From NCBI GenBank assembly GCA_022495995.1, contig JAFEMH010000162.1, positions 1 to 64,000 of the forward strand: a stretch of DNA of 64,000 bases, in the 5' to 3' direction. Below are positions 22,561 through 33,520 of the stretch, one piece after another; the stretch's first letter is position 1, and each line of letters begins with the position of its first letter. Source of the stretch: Adenophora triphylla var. japonica (taxonomy: Eukaryota; Streptophyta; Magnoliopsida; Asterales; Campanulaceae). The notes below the pieces were generated by a model. That model had not been told where the DNA came from. It saw only the letters and a program-made list of their open reading frames with translations, and did no database searches. A program made the translations under genes and the position numbers.

Positions 22561-22644
22561 GGATGGGTAGCCCCTAGTCTAGCTACTCTTTGTTGTTGGA
22601 CCACGTCTCTATCCTTCAGCAGACTATGCTCGCCTTTGGTAACT

Positions 22645-24917
22645 TCAAGGAATTCCTCGCTCACCGGCCCTGACGGTTGCCTTATCTGCCATCAGATCAT
22701 TATCATCCCATTTACCCTTGGCGTCAGGCGTGAACTTATCGGAGGGCGAGAGTTCAAAGCATTTCACCAAATCCATCTTTGCCATGGCCACATGCTTGTT
22801 GCAGTCAAACCCTCCATTCTCAACATTTGTTGCGACTAACTCATCTGGCTTGCCAAAGTCTATTGAGTTCACAGAGCTTGAATCATGAAACTCAATCATG
22901 TTTACACTCGTGTTGTTTGAGAAATGATCATTGGTAGGGTTGAGATCACCAAGGCGCTCGAGTTTGCCCTTCTTAATTAACCCCCGAATTGCCTTTCTCA
23001 AAGCTGTACAGTTATCGGTTACATGACCGTGATACTGGTGGAAAGCACAATGCTTGGTGGTGTCCAAAAGGATTTTGGGATCCTTGGGCTGATAGTTTCT
23101 CATGGGTTTGAGCTCCTTGGATGGTAGTCCCTGAGAGGCTCCAAAAGGTCTTCCCTTACTAAGCCCTTGAAAATCAAGCCCATGGGCATCCCAAAATCAT
23201 CAAAATGTTCTCGTTGCCTTAGAGGACCACCGTTTCTTGGTTGCTTTTGGATGCCGTCAATTGTACACAATGCCTTCTTTCCTTTACTGGATGTCGGAGC
23301 CGTGTTGGAAGGGTAAGGTTTATAGCGGTGAGACATGTTCAGACTCGTAGTGTTTCCCCGTGCACGAACCCTTTTGATGTAATCATCGATGTAATCGTCG
23401 AGATTCGACCTTTTGTAAACCTCATTCGTGTCAGATACACAAGATTGGTATGGTGAGAAGGCCCGAGTCGAGCGATCGTCGATACTCTCGTTGCTAGGCT
23501 TTTCTTGTACCTCCTTAATTGGTTCCACCAATAATCCATTGGACGAGTCAATAGGAACACTAGGACTGCACGACACCGCCACAAGATTGGCATCAGTAAG
23601 TGAAACCACAGTAGGAAGTACTCTGGTGGGAGGGATGACAGTCTGAGCATTAAAAGCGCGACCGTAACCCTCCTCATAAGGCCTGACAGTTGCCGAGGAT
23701 GAGGATATATGACTCGTAATGGGTGGATACCAGGGAGCAGTGAGCGAGATCCAAAAGGCTGCTGAAAACATGAGATTTGAGGCATCGTAACAGTAGGACT
23801 GAACGTGTCTTGACCACACTGAGGAACGTGACTACAAGGGTAATGTGCATACTGTACTTGATGAACATGAGCAGCTTGCGTAATGTAGGAGTGGAGAATT
23901 TGATGAGGAGCATTTGACCTTGTCGGACTTCCCAACCGGAGGGGCGAGGTAGAGCTTGGAGGATGTTGTGAATACGGTAAACCCGATGAAGTGGTGATAA
24001 GAGCTCAGTGGCCCATGTGATCTTGCGGTATCATAGGGGCAAGTGTGCCTCGAGAATTGGAGGAAGCAAGCCGGCCCCCTCTCGAACCATGGAGCCCGAG
24101 AAGCGAACTGTCCCAAAATGGCTTGCGGAGCCATGTCAAACCGCTGGGCTTGAGAAGTTGTGAACCGACCCATTCCGAGATGATGACCCAAACCGAATGA
24201 TGTTGTGAAGTAGTAAACCGGCCCCTTCCAAGTTGTGGGGCGAAAGCCAACCGATTCAATCCTGGTGGTGAGATCTCGAGAGGCACCGGGGCGGGTTGAC
24301 CTAGATCGGACCGTTGAGGAGTATCGAGCCGTAGGGGATGAGATGCACCGAACCGACCAATTCCTGCATCGATGGCCCGGGCCAGATTGAGGTTTTGGAG
24401 TAGCGAACTGACCCATTCCAAGCTGCGGGGCAGAAACAGACTGATTGAAACCCAAAGGTGAAAACTGAGAGGCGCCAGGGGGAAGTTGACCGAGATCGGA
24501 CTGTTGAGGAGTATCGATACAATGAGGCTGAGAGGCAGGCTGAGTGATAGGCTGGGGGATGCTTGGCCCATTAGTAGTTCCACACGAAAGGGAACAGGGC
24601 ATTTGATGGTAGTTGGCATGCCCGGGAGGGTAATTAGTTCCAATCTTCGCATCAACCGTAAAGGTTCCATTAGGGTTGCGAACAATTGTTAGCCCCTGGG
24701 TTCTGATACCTTCCAATAACTGACTGATCTGAGCCTCTTGATGTTGTCTTATCTGTTCCAACACCTGATTCCACTGCTCGGCATTTTGCGGATTTTCGGG
24801 GTGCGGAGCTGTACGTCCCTCACCGTTCTCCTCTGAGTTGGCCATTCTGAAACTTTGAGCTGAAGCGAAGGAGGAAACCAATGAAGTATCTGACTCCGGA
24901 ATGACTGAGCTGAACAA
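22645..24917 (-). pseudogene. gag: Element C gag copy 2 (capsid region deleted)
   Basis: The best start is the Met at 24843-24845 (MANSEENGEG), matching MADSTENSSG of the B gag. An N-terminal segment with NPNGTFTV (near 24660) and a long proline-rich linker follow. The linker jumps directly to the region before the knuckle (HFDDFGMPMGLIFKGLVRED near 23180). The roughly 200-residue capsid-like domain of B (B residues 280-490) is missing. A complete knuckle, CAFHQYHGHVTDNC, lies at about 23008-23050, followed by NTSVNMIEF. Stops and frame changes occur near 23830 and 23100. The readable pieces are longer than in copy 1, so it is better preserved but structurally incomplete. Confidence 0.82.
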
Positions 24918-25115
24918 ACGATGACCCGGGGGCTTGATCCAAACTTTGCTTACTGTGGAAGGCGCAAAAGGGTGTGGTTCAGACTCGGGAAAGCGAAACA
25001 GGTTGGTGTTTGGGCTTAGGGCTCATGCAACATGCAGTTATTTGTTCTTGTTTACTTAAAACATGTTTTATTAACCTAAGTGGTTGGAAAAGATTGCTCT
25101 TCTTTTTCGCAAACT

Positions 25116-25250
25116 ACTCTGGATCCTGGATCAGTGGGCCCCGTCACTACGTCTATAAGCCCCTCGTATCCCACCTGTATTTCGACCTCCCAGGGTGGAC
25201 AGCCCCGGGCGAGGGTCCTATAGGGCAAGCGGGTCCCACCGACCGAAAGA
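25116..25250 (-). other. Conserved leader block 1 (element C copy)
   Basis: Nearly the same as B 59970-60100 across about 130 bp, including GTCACTACGTCTATAAGCCC, CCTCCCAGGGTGGACAGCCC and GGGCGAGGGTCCTATAGGGC. The surrounding leader and the LTRs of C and B are much more diverged. Confidence 0.7.
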
Positions 25251-25909
25251 AAAACGATCCTAAAAGTCTGGCGGGTAATCGAGTCTTAACGAGCATTCGA
25301 TGTAAATTACGAACAAAGCTGACGTCGAAGTCAAGATCATGTCCGAGGGCTCGACAAAAAGCCGGCATGATTTGGACTGATAAATGTCCACGATTGACCT
25401 TGACTTGTCGTCAATTAGGCCGTAATTAGGCATGGAATAATCGTTAATTCTTGATGACTCGGTGTCATCTTTGGGAGTCGTGTATAATTTGTGCGCCGTC
25501 AGTCAAAGTCAAGGCGCCGGTCAATATCCGGTCAAAGTCCGTGACGGAAAACCGGCAACTTCGACCGATTAGGGTCCCCGAAAGATATTGACTTGGTATG
25601 CCGACTAAGGCTTGAAAGGAAAGGTCTATACACAGACAGGGCATGACACAGACCGGACTAAAAACCAACCGGGTCTCGGACAAAGTGTGTCACGGACAAG
25701 TGCATGGTCGACACGAGGCTCCATGGGATGTTTGGGTAGTCCCGTGCTTGCACCGAGAGGCGTAATAAGACCAAACGGGCCGCGACAGGGATTTCCCCGG
25801 GTTAGGGACGTAGTGTGCAGTGTAAGGTCACGTGCGCGTAGTGTGCAAGCAGTCTATCTTCTTTTTCTGAGTAAAATAGAAATTTTTCATGTGTCTTAAA
25901 AAAGTATGA

Positions 25910-26000
25910 TGCATGATTTTTTTTTGAAAATTTTCTTCTTTTTTTTTTGAAAATCTCTTTTTTTTTTTGAAATTCTTTTTTTTTTTGAACTCTTTTTTTT
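25910..26000. repeat. Poly-T and TTTTGAAA-rich tract in element C leader
   Basis: Repeated T8-T11 runs separated by GAAA or GAAC. Low complexity with no coding content. Confidence 0.7.
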
Positions 26001-26196
26001 TTTAAAGTAAATGCACACATAAGCACATAAACACATAATTCAAAATTCAAGGCAACGGGTCCGATAGTCAAAATTTTGACTTTTCCGAGGCGGCCAAAGC
26101 AACACGAAAATGTGAAAAATCAACACACACACCACAAATGATTTTAAATGCCGGGACGGAAGCTTGACCCTCAAAAGCTTTTTTTTTTAAAACAAT

Positions 26197-26300
26197 GATA
26201 CCGGTACGTGGGATTGTTAAACCATAATTTATCCCCGACTCGTGTTAGGAGGCGATTACGGGAAGTTTAATGGTTTCCACCAATATACCAAATATCATTT
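26197..26300 (-). other. Conserved leader block 2 (element C copy)
   Basis: ATACCGGTACGTGGGATTGT, then GGAGGCGATTACGGGAAG and CACCAATATACCAAATATC. It corresponds to A 7978-8100 and B 61340-61440, next to the PBS. Confidence 0.6.
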
Positions 26301-26323
26301 TTTTTTTTAATAAAGCTTATTCG

Positions 26324-26341
26324 TCCCCAGCGGAGTCGCCA
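26324..26341 (-). promoter_or_regulatory. Primer-binding site of element C (tRNA-Arg type)
   Basis: The minus strand reads TGGCGACTCCGCTGGGGA, separated from the 5' LTR by one base. Identical to the PBS of A and B. Confidence 0.88.
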
Positions 26342-27366
26342 CTGTGATGTACCCGATTTTTGAAATCAAACGGAGTCGCCACGCCATTTTTGTTTTAAGG
26401 GCCAAAACTTTGAAAAATTCCCGAGATTAGAGATTTGGGTTCGGAGGTCACGTTACACGCCGGGAAGAACGTTAGTGTTCACCCGGAATGCCTCGTAAAA
26501 CGAGTCTTCCAAGCATTAAAAACCATTTGTGTGTGTGTGTGTGTGTTTTGGCCAAAATAAGTTCAAACTGAAAAGTAAAAATTGGGAACTCTTTATTAGA
26601 CTTTGAACAAATCCCATGATTTTTGGTTTGATTTTTGGGTTGAGTTTTGGTACTCAAAAGATTTTTTGAAGTTGAAAAACATTTCTGCCAGAATGAAAAA
26701 GGCAGTGGACACTTTATTTTAAAATGGGTTTAAGGGCTTAAAAATCTCAAAATATGGGAAAAGTCCGAGAATGAAAGTTGTTCAAAACACCTTAAATAAG
26801 ATTTCTATAAAATAACTTTCCCATTTGGAGATGATTTGGTGGACCAAAACCTTCTGGAAGTCTCAGATATGAAATCTGGACTTCCAGAGACTGAGGAACT
26901 GACCTTTAAAAGAAAATTTTAAATAGGGAGTTTTACTCACGCAAAAAATAAAGTAAAAATATGTCTGGAAATCTCTGGATGTTGGCTACAAAAAGTTTTT
27001 TTTAGTCAACACCAAATTCCAAGTTCTTCTGTGTCCAAAACATTAGACCATGGACTGAGGTCTTAGAAAATTGCTACTGGACAGCAACTTCTTCTTGAAG
27101 AAAAACATGATTTTAAAGGGGGTTTGGCATCCATGCTTGTCCCCATTTCCTTAGGCTTTGATTAGTGATCACTTGACATTTTAGTGGTGAATCAACTATA
27201 TCAAGCCATCCTTAGGGTACATTAGGACTAAGCACTTCATTTGCTTGGGAAGGGGAATTTTATCCTTTGAAAATGAAGATTTGATGTATGAAAATGATTT
27301 TTTAGGATTTTGGAAATGCATTTGTAAGTAAGTAAGAACACTTTGAAGAGAATGTTGATCCTTGTA

Positions 27367-27405
27367 GAAGATCAACCATGGAGATGAACTTCCATGGTGA
27401 TCTTC
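27367..27405. repeat. Inverted repeat in U3 of LTR C (right)
   Basis: Same palindromic sequence as 13252-13290, unchanged between the two LTRs. Confidence 0.6.
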
Positions 27406-27859
27406 TTGGATCTAGGGCAAGAAGATGAACAAACTACATTTTGGAGTTTGAAAATGCATGCATGGATGAGAGAATTTTAGGGTGAAGAGAAGGAGGTTAT
27501 ACCTATCTTCTTTGTGTTTTGTGTTTGAATGGATTCAAAGGCTTGAATGTGTTTAGGGTTTGAAAGTGTTTAGGGTTGGTGATTAGAGTTGGTCAAAGAG
27601 AAAACAAGTAGATAACAATGAAGTCCTCTATGTTTTCTCTCTAATCCTCCTCCTAAAGGGTGATTTGAGCTTGAGTTAGTGTATGTATGAGAGTATGTAT
27701 GAGATTAATTTGAAAGTATTTTGAGTGAGTGGGATTTGGGAAAGATTGGAGAGAAAATGGTGGCAATTCAAGTGAATTCCCACTGTTTTCTCTCTATTTT
27801 TCGCCAGAGTGCTGTTGCTGTGAGTGATTTGTGTTGTGTAGACTGAGAGAGGAGGGGTC

Positions 27860-27868
27860 AATTTATAG
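27860..27868 (-). promoter_or_regulatory. TATA box of element C, 5' LTR
   Basis: The minus strand reads CTATAAATT. This is the copy expected to drive the genomic RNA of element C. Confidence 0.6.
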
Positions 27869-28185
27869 GCCACTGAAATCTTCAAAGATGTCCGCGCGGA
27901 GGGTTCTGTAAACGTGCCTGGTGCATTAAATGCTGCTCCAGGCTTTGAACAGGAAGAATATTATTCAAAAATTCCAGCAGTTTCTGTTTTTCAACTTGCC
28001 TAATTCGGATTTTTCCAATTTCTTTTGCTTTTTGAGATTCTTTTCTTGGTTTAACTTTAAATGGCAATCCCTAATCTACCCTTACTTTGTTAGAAAGGTT
28101 ATGAATTGTTAGAAATGTTAGGAATGTTAAAACTTTCGTTAATTTTCTAACGAAAATACTAACAACTCAAATTGGAGCACTTACA

Positions 28186-28190
28186 CGCGC
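28186..28190. repeat. Target-site duplication of element C, right copy (CGCGC)
   Basis: Follows TTACA of the right LTR directly and matches 12224-12228. Confidence 0.92.
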
Positions 28191-28567
28191 GCTGGCCTTT
28201 GGACAAAGAGGGCAATCGCGCCCTCTAGAGGTGCGGTCACGCGGTAGGCTGATTTGGGCCTGTGCGCCGGCAAAATCTGTGCAGGGTTTGAAAACCCTGC
28301 ATGGTTAGGAGTATGCAGTATCAATACTCCCTATCCCCTAACAATCAGAAGTCATTCTAGTGTGATAGGCATATCAATAAGTCTAGGGTTCTGATGTTTT
28401 CTTGTTCATCTGTTTTCTAGATTAGAGATTGTATTCGTTGATTTCCACTTGATAATAATATTCTCTCCTTCTGTCCGTGTACGTAGCCAATTTGGTGAAC
28501 CACGTATATTGATGTGTTGTGTGACTGTTGTTTGTTTTCTATCTTCTAATTAGATTATGTTCTAACA
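28186..28567 (+). repeat. Copia 3' LTR, distal part
   Basis: Continuation of the copia LTR after element C. It contains GGTGAACCACGTATATTGATGT and ends TTATGTTCTAACA, a normal CA end. Joined to 12072-12228 it gives a 3' LTR of about 0.5 kb. Confidence 0.65.
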
Positions 28568-28631
28568 AATACATATATATTACTCCCTTTATTCCTTTTT
28601 ATTAGTCGTTTTAGTCAATATCCTACAAATC
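28568..28631. other. Flank between copia LTR and CACTA element
   Basis: Short A/T-rich sequence. ACTCCCTTTATTCCTTTTTA resembles the end of Stowaway-type MITEs, but no partner end was found. No gene. Confidence 0.3.
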
Positions 28632-28634
28632 AAG
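28632..28634. repeat. CACTA target-site duplication, left (AAG)
   Basis: AAG precedes CACTAC and recurs after GTAGTG at 35395-35397. A 3-bp duplication is typical of CACTA transposons. Confidence 0.85.
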
Positions 28635-29039
28635 CACTACAAGAAAAATGGCAGATACCGACGAAAATTAGCAACGGAATGAAATCCGTCGATATTAGCG
28701 ACGAAATAGCAACGACCTAGAGTGAAAAACAAAACACGAAAATAGGACGAGAATACCGACGGATTTAGTGACGGAAATGTCGACGGATTCCATTCTGACT
28801 CTAATCCGTTGCCATTGTGGCGCCAAAACTTTGCGCACTTTTTTACCGACGGATTTATGACGGAATAGCGATGGATATTTTTACCGGTGGATTTGAGTTG
28901 TTGCTAATTGATTTAAAATAATTATTAAATTTATATTTTAGGGTAGCGACGGATATTTTTTACCGACGGAGTAAATAAATTACATATTATTATCGACGGA
29001 TAAAATTTGTCAGTAATTAAATTACATATTTTTACCAAA

Positions 29040-32000
29040 CAAATGATAGTATTATAAATAAATGTAGGACGGACAATATCCTTCACTATGAGTTTTTTTT
29101 TTTAATATAGAAAAATATTTTTGACTTTTTTTAGTAAGAAAGTTTTTTCTCAAAAAGTTATATATAAAAATTTAGAAATTAACTAAACAAATGATAGTAT
29201 AATAAAGAAATGAGGGACGGACAATATCCTTCACTATTAGAAATTTAGAGAGACAGACAATAACATTTACTTTTTTAATTTTATTTTTTTTGGATAAATA
29301 AAACTATTTGAGATGTTAGTTAGTAGTGAAATTATTTACAAAAAGTTATATAAAAAAGTTAAGAATATTTAAAGAAATGAAAGTATATAATAGAAAAAAA
29401 AGAGACGGACAATAGCATTTACTTTTTTAATTTTTTTTTTATAAATAAAACTATTTGAGATGTTAGTTAGTAGTGAAATTTTTTACAAAAAGTTATATAA
29501 AAAAGTTAAGAATTTTTAAAGAAATGAAAGTATATAATAGAAAAAAGAGAGACGGACAATAGCATTTACTTTTTTAATTATTTTTTTTGGATAAATAAAA
29601 CTATTTGAGATGTTAGTTAGTAGTAAATTTTTTTACAAAAAGTTATATAAAAAAAGTTAAGAATTTTTAAAGAAATTAAAGTATATAATAGAAAAAAGAG
29701 AGGCGGGCAATAGCATTTACTTTTTTAATTTTTTAAATTTTTTTTGGATAAATAAAACTATTTGAGATGTTAGTTAGTAGTGAAATTTTTTACAAAAAGT
29801 TATATAAAAAAAGTTAAGAATTTTTAAAGAAATGAAAGTATATAATAGAAAAAAGAGAGACGGACAATAACATTTAAATTTTGTAAAAAAATTTTAATTT
29901 TTTTTGGATAAATAAAACTATTTGAGATGTTAGTTAGTAGTGAATTTTTTTTCAAATAGTTATATAAACAAAGTTAAGAATTTTTAAAGAAATGAAAGTA
30001 TATAATAGAAAAAAGAGAGACGGACAAAGCATTTACTTTTTTAATTTTTTTTTTAAGTTTTTTTTGTATAAATAAAACTATTTGAGATGTTAGTTAGTAG
30101 TGAAATTTTTTACAAAAAGTTAAGAATTTTAAAAGAAATGAAAGTATATAATAGAAAAATGAGAGACGGACAATAGCATTTACTTTTTTTAATTTTTTTT
30201 TTGGATAAATAAAACTATTTGAGATGTTAGTTAGTAGTAGAGCTGTCAAAATTTAGTCCGGCCCATAGGCCCGGTCCAGCCCGCCCGGGTTTTTAAGGGC
30301 CTGGGCCTCAAATTAGAAGGCCCGAAAAAAAACCGCCCGACCCGATAGGCCCGTGGGCTCATGCGGCCCGAACATGAAAAGCCCGGCCCGGCCCGTAAAA
30401 CTAAAACCTAAAAATTAAAAAAAACCATATATATCTATCTAATTCTAATATCAGCGGCGTAGACAACCTCACTCGATCTCTCTCTTCTCGCCGATCTCTC
30501 CTTCTCTGCGATCTCTCTCTTCTCACCGCCGCCGGTCTACCGTCGCCGCCTCCACAACCATGGTGTCGCAACCCACAGCCACAGGTACCCCTCTCTCTCT
30601 CTCTCGCAGACACCTCTATCTCGTCGATCTCTCTCTTTAATCTCTCTCCTTCTCGTCGATCTCTCCCTTTTGATGCTATTGCTTCTGATTTTACTTCATA
30701 GTTTGCTGTTTGCCTACTGATTTTGCTGCCTTGATTGCTCATTTTACGATTTTACCTCAATTTATGAATTTTGATTGGGTTTATCAGTTTATGTGGGTGT
30801 AACTGTACATATGGTGAGGATTAAATGTCTTCTATTTCCTAAAGTTTTAAATTTTCAGTTAAACTCACTCTGGTTTTAGTTCATATGTTGTTGTTTTCCA
30901 TTACCGATCTATCCTTTAGTGGGTGTTTTTTTGGGTTAATTTGCTTGTTCTCTGTATATATTCAGCTGGATTGTTTTTATATTCAGTTTGAAGTTTCATT
31001 TTTCTGCTTAAATATGTTCTTGTTTCTGATATTGTTGTTTGTTTCGGATCCATGTTTTTGTCCATAGATTGTTGTATGTCTTATGTTGTGGATTAATATA
31101 CTTCCTCCGTCCCAAAATGAATGACCAAATTTGTTTCGGATCATATACTCATTTTTTTATATCTCTCTTTCTTAGATATTCACAGATTTATCCGGTTATA
31201 CTTATTGTATACATTGTTCTCTGTTTGGTTGCTGTGAGTTGTGACTCTATTTTCAAATTTTTCATATACTCATTTAGGCTCGGCCCGATGGTCACATGGG
31301 TCCGGCTTGACTTTTACTAGGTCCACTAATGTTTAGGCCCGACCCGGCCCGTCATTAAGTACCGGCCCGACCCATTTGACAGCTCTAGTTAGTAGTAATT
31401 TTTTTTACAAAAGTTATATAAAAAAAGTTAAGAATTTTTAAAGAATGAAAGTATATAATAAAAAAAAGAGACGGGCAATAGCATTTACTTTTTTATTTTT
31501 TTTTTATTTTTTGTTTGAATAAATAAAACTATTTGAGATGTTAGTTAGTAGTAAAAATTTTTACAAAAAGTTATATAAAAAAAGTTAAGAATTTTTAAAG
31601 AAATGAAAGTATATAATAGAAAAAAGAGAGACAGGCAATATCATTTACTTTTTTAATTTTTTTAAGTTTTTTTTTTGTATAAATAAAACTATTTGAGATG
31701 TTGGTTAGTAGTGAATTTTTTTACAAAAAGTTATATAAAAAAAGTTAAGAATTTTTAAAGAAATGAAAGTATATAATAGAAAAAAGAGAGACGGACAATA
31801 GCATTTACTTTTTAATTTTTTTTTTACTTTTTTTTGGATAAATAAAACTATTTGAGATGTTAGTTAGTAGTAATTTTTTTTAATAAAAAGTTATATAAAA
31901 AAAGTTAAGAATTTTTAAATAAATGAAAGTATATAATAGAAAAAAGAGAGACGGACAATAGCATTTACCTTTTTTTTTTTTGGATAAATAATACTATTTT

Positions 32001-32690
32001 AGATGTTAGTTAGTAGTAAAAAATTTTTACAAAAAGTTATATAAAAAAGTTAAGAATTTTTAAAGAAATGGAAGTATATAATAGAAAAAAGAGAGACGGT
32101 CAATAGTATTTACTTTTTTAATTTTTTTGTATAAATAAAAATATTTGAGATGTTAGTTAGTAGTGAATTTTTTTACAAAAATTTATATAAAAAAAGTTAA
32201 GAATTTTTAAAGAAATGAAAGTATATAATAGAAAAAAATGAGACGGACAATAGCATTTACTTTTTTAATTTTTTTAATTTTTTTTTGGATAAATAAAACT
32301 ATTTGAGATGTTAGTTAGTAGTGAAATTTTTTACAAAAAGTTATATAAAAAAGTTAAGAATTTTTATGAAAGTATATAATAGAAAAAAGAGAGACGGACA
32401 ATAGCATTTACTTTTTTATTATTATTTTTTTTGTATAAATAAAACTATTTGAGATGTTAGTTAGTAGTGAAATTTTTTACAAAAATTTATATAAAAAGTT
32501 AAGAATTTTTAAAGAAATGAAAGTATATAATAGAAAAAGAGATACGGACAATAGCATTTACTTTTAAAATTTTTTTTAGTTTTTTTTGTATAAATAAAAC
32601 TATTTGAGATGTTAGTTAGTAGAAATTTTTTTTATAAAAAATTATATAAAAAAAGTTAAGATTTTTTTTAAAGAAATGAAAGTATATGTT
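29040..32690. repeat. ~150-bp tandem array inside the CACTA element
   Basis: About fifteen units with GAGATGTTAGTTAGTAGT recurring every 137-160 bp (near 29312, 29458, 29607, 29765, 29925, 30085 and 30222, then 31537, 31696, 31855, 32003, 32148, 32305, 32453 and 32605). Each unit also has GAAAGTATATAATAGAAAAA and GAGACGGACAATAGCATTTA. Length variation comes mostly from T and A runs. Units at the left edge are more diverged. The array is interrupted by the hAT element at 30238-31387. Confidence 0.92.
30238..31387. mobile_element. Non-autonomous hAT transposon (1150 bp) with 8-bp TSD
   Basis: Termini are TAGAGCTGTCAAA on the left and TTTGACAGCTCTA on the right, a perfect 13-bp TIR. They are flanked by GTTAGTAG at 30230-30237 and 31388-31395. 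Subterminal sequence is rich in GGCCCG/CGGGCC. Inside is a CT-rich stretch (30470-30660) around CAACCATGG at 30557-30565, with CACAG|GTACC shortly after, looking like a short first exon and splice donor. No transposase domain was seen. Confidence 0.93.
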
Positions 32691-33520
32691 ATGGTTTAGA
32701 ATATAGGGTATGGATTATGTTTTAGGGTATATGTTAATGTTTAGGGTATATGTATATGTGTTATGATTTAGAGTATATGGTATGTGTATATGATACATAG
32801 TATATGATTTAGGGTATAAAGTATGTGTGTATGGTGTATGGAGTATGGGATATATGGTATAGGATATGAGTTATGGTTTAGGGTATAAGGTATGAGTGTC
32901 TGGTGTATGTGTATATGATATATGTTTAAAGGATTGGGTATATTAAAAATTCTTTTATTTAAAAATTCTTAATTTTTTATGTGTATGATATAATATTATT
33001 TTATATTTTAAATTATTATTATTATAAATTATTTTTACTAATTATTATAATATATAAATGAGGGTTTAGGGGTAGAAATATGATTTATGGAAAGATGAAA
33101 AATGACAATTATTACTTATTATCAATAAATCATATTTTTAGGGTTTGGGGTATATGTATATGATTTAGGATTTAAGGTTTTGGGTATAAGTATATGAAAT
33201 TTGGGATGTAGTAATAAGCATTATTAATATTTCTTTTAAAGATTAAATTATTATTTTTGTTAATAAGTAAATTTTTTTATAATTTATTACTATGAATTAT
33301 TACTTAGGTGTATTAATATTTCTTAGAAGTTTAATTTATTAAATTATTATTATCAATAAATTATATTTTTAGGCATTATTGTTTTATGATTTAGAGTGGA
33401 ATTCAAGGCTTAGATATATTAATATTTCTTAAAAGTTTAATTTATTTTGTTGTTTTACGTATTTTTTTCTATATATTATCATAATTTTTATTTATTATAT
33501 ATTATTCAATTATTAGGTAT
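32690..33520. other. AT-rich CACTA interior with scattered TTTAGGGTAT motifs
   Basis: Short repeats of TTTAGGGTATATG and TATGGTATG types are interspersed without a fixed period, followed by nearly pure A/T sequence. No coding potential seen. Confidence 0.45.

Larger units (their letters stand above)
12229..28185 (-). mobile_element. Element C: pol-less, gag-only Tat/Ogre-type LTR retrotransposon
   Basis: Two LTRs (12229-14079 and 26343-28185), almost identical by eye, are bounded by the target duplication CGCGC. The PBS lies next to the right LTR and a polypurine tract next to the left one, so the element runs on the minus strand. The 12.3-kb interior holds a leader, a capsid-less gag (22645-24917), a spacer, a second longer gag (18480-20800), and about 4 kb of tandem arrays and hairpin motifs. 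No RT, RNase H, integrase or protease sequence was found. It would need enzymes from another element. High LTR identity implies a recent insertion. Confidence 0.92.
26343..28185 (-). repeat. 5' LTR of element C (1.84 kb)
   Basis: Same ends as the left LTR (TGTGATGTACCC and GAGCACTTACA in plus reading). It contains a (GT)n run near 26526, the U3 inverted repeat at 27367-27405 and the minus-strand TATA box at 27860-27868. It is followed by CGCGC at 28186. Confidence 0.92.
9744..28567 (+). mobile_element. Ty1/copia retrotransposon, 3' half, split by elements A and C
   Basis: Plus-strand integrase, RT and RNase H in the copia order occupy 9744-12071. A short 3' region and the start of the 3' LTR follow to 12228. 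The LTR resumes after element C at 28186 and ends at TTCTAACA (28567). Element A cuts the integrase at 9743/9744, so the 5' part must lie left of the window. The pol is inactive: stops, frameshifts and catalytic substitutions are present. It is the oldest layer in this part of the nest because both A and C sit inside it. Confidence 0.85.

Noticed and set aside
32690..33150. Possible interstitial telomere repeats (TTTAGGG occurs several times)
   Set aside because: The 7-mers are scattered within TTTAGGGTATATG-type AT-rich sequence and never tandem, so they are not telomeric DNA.
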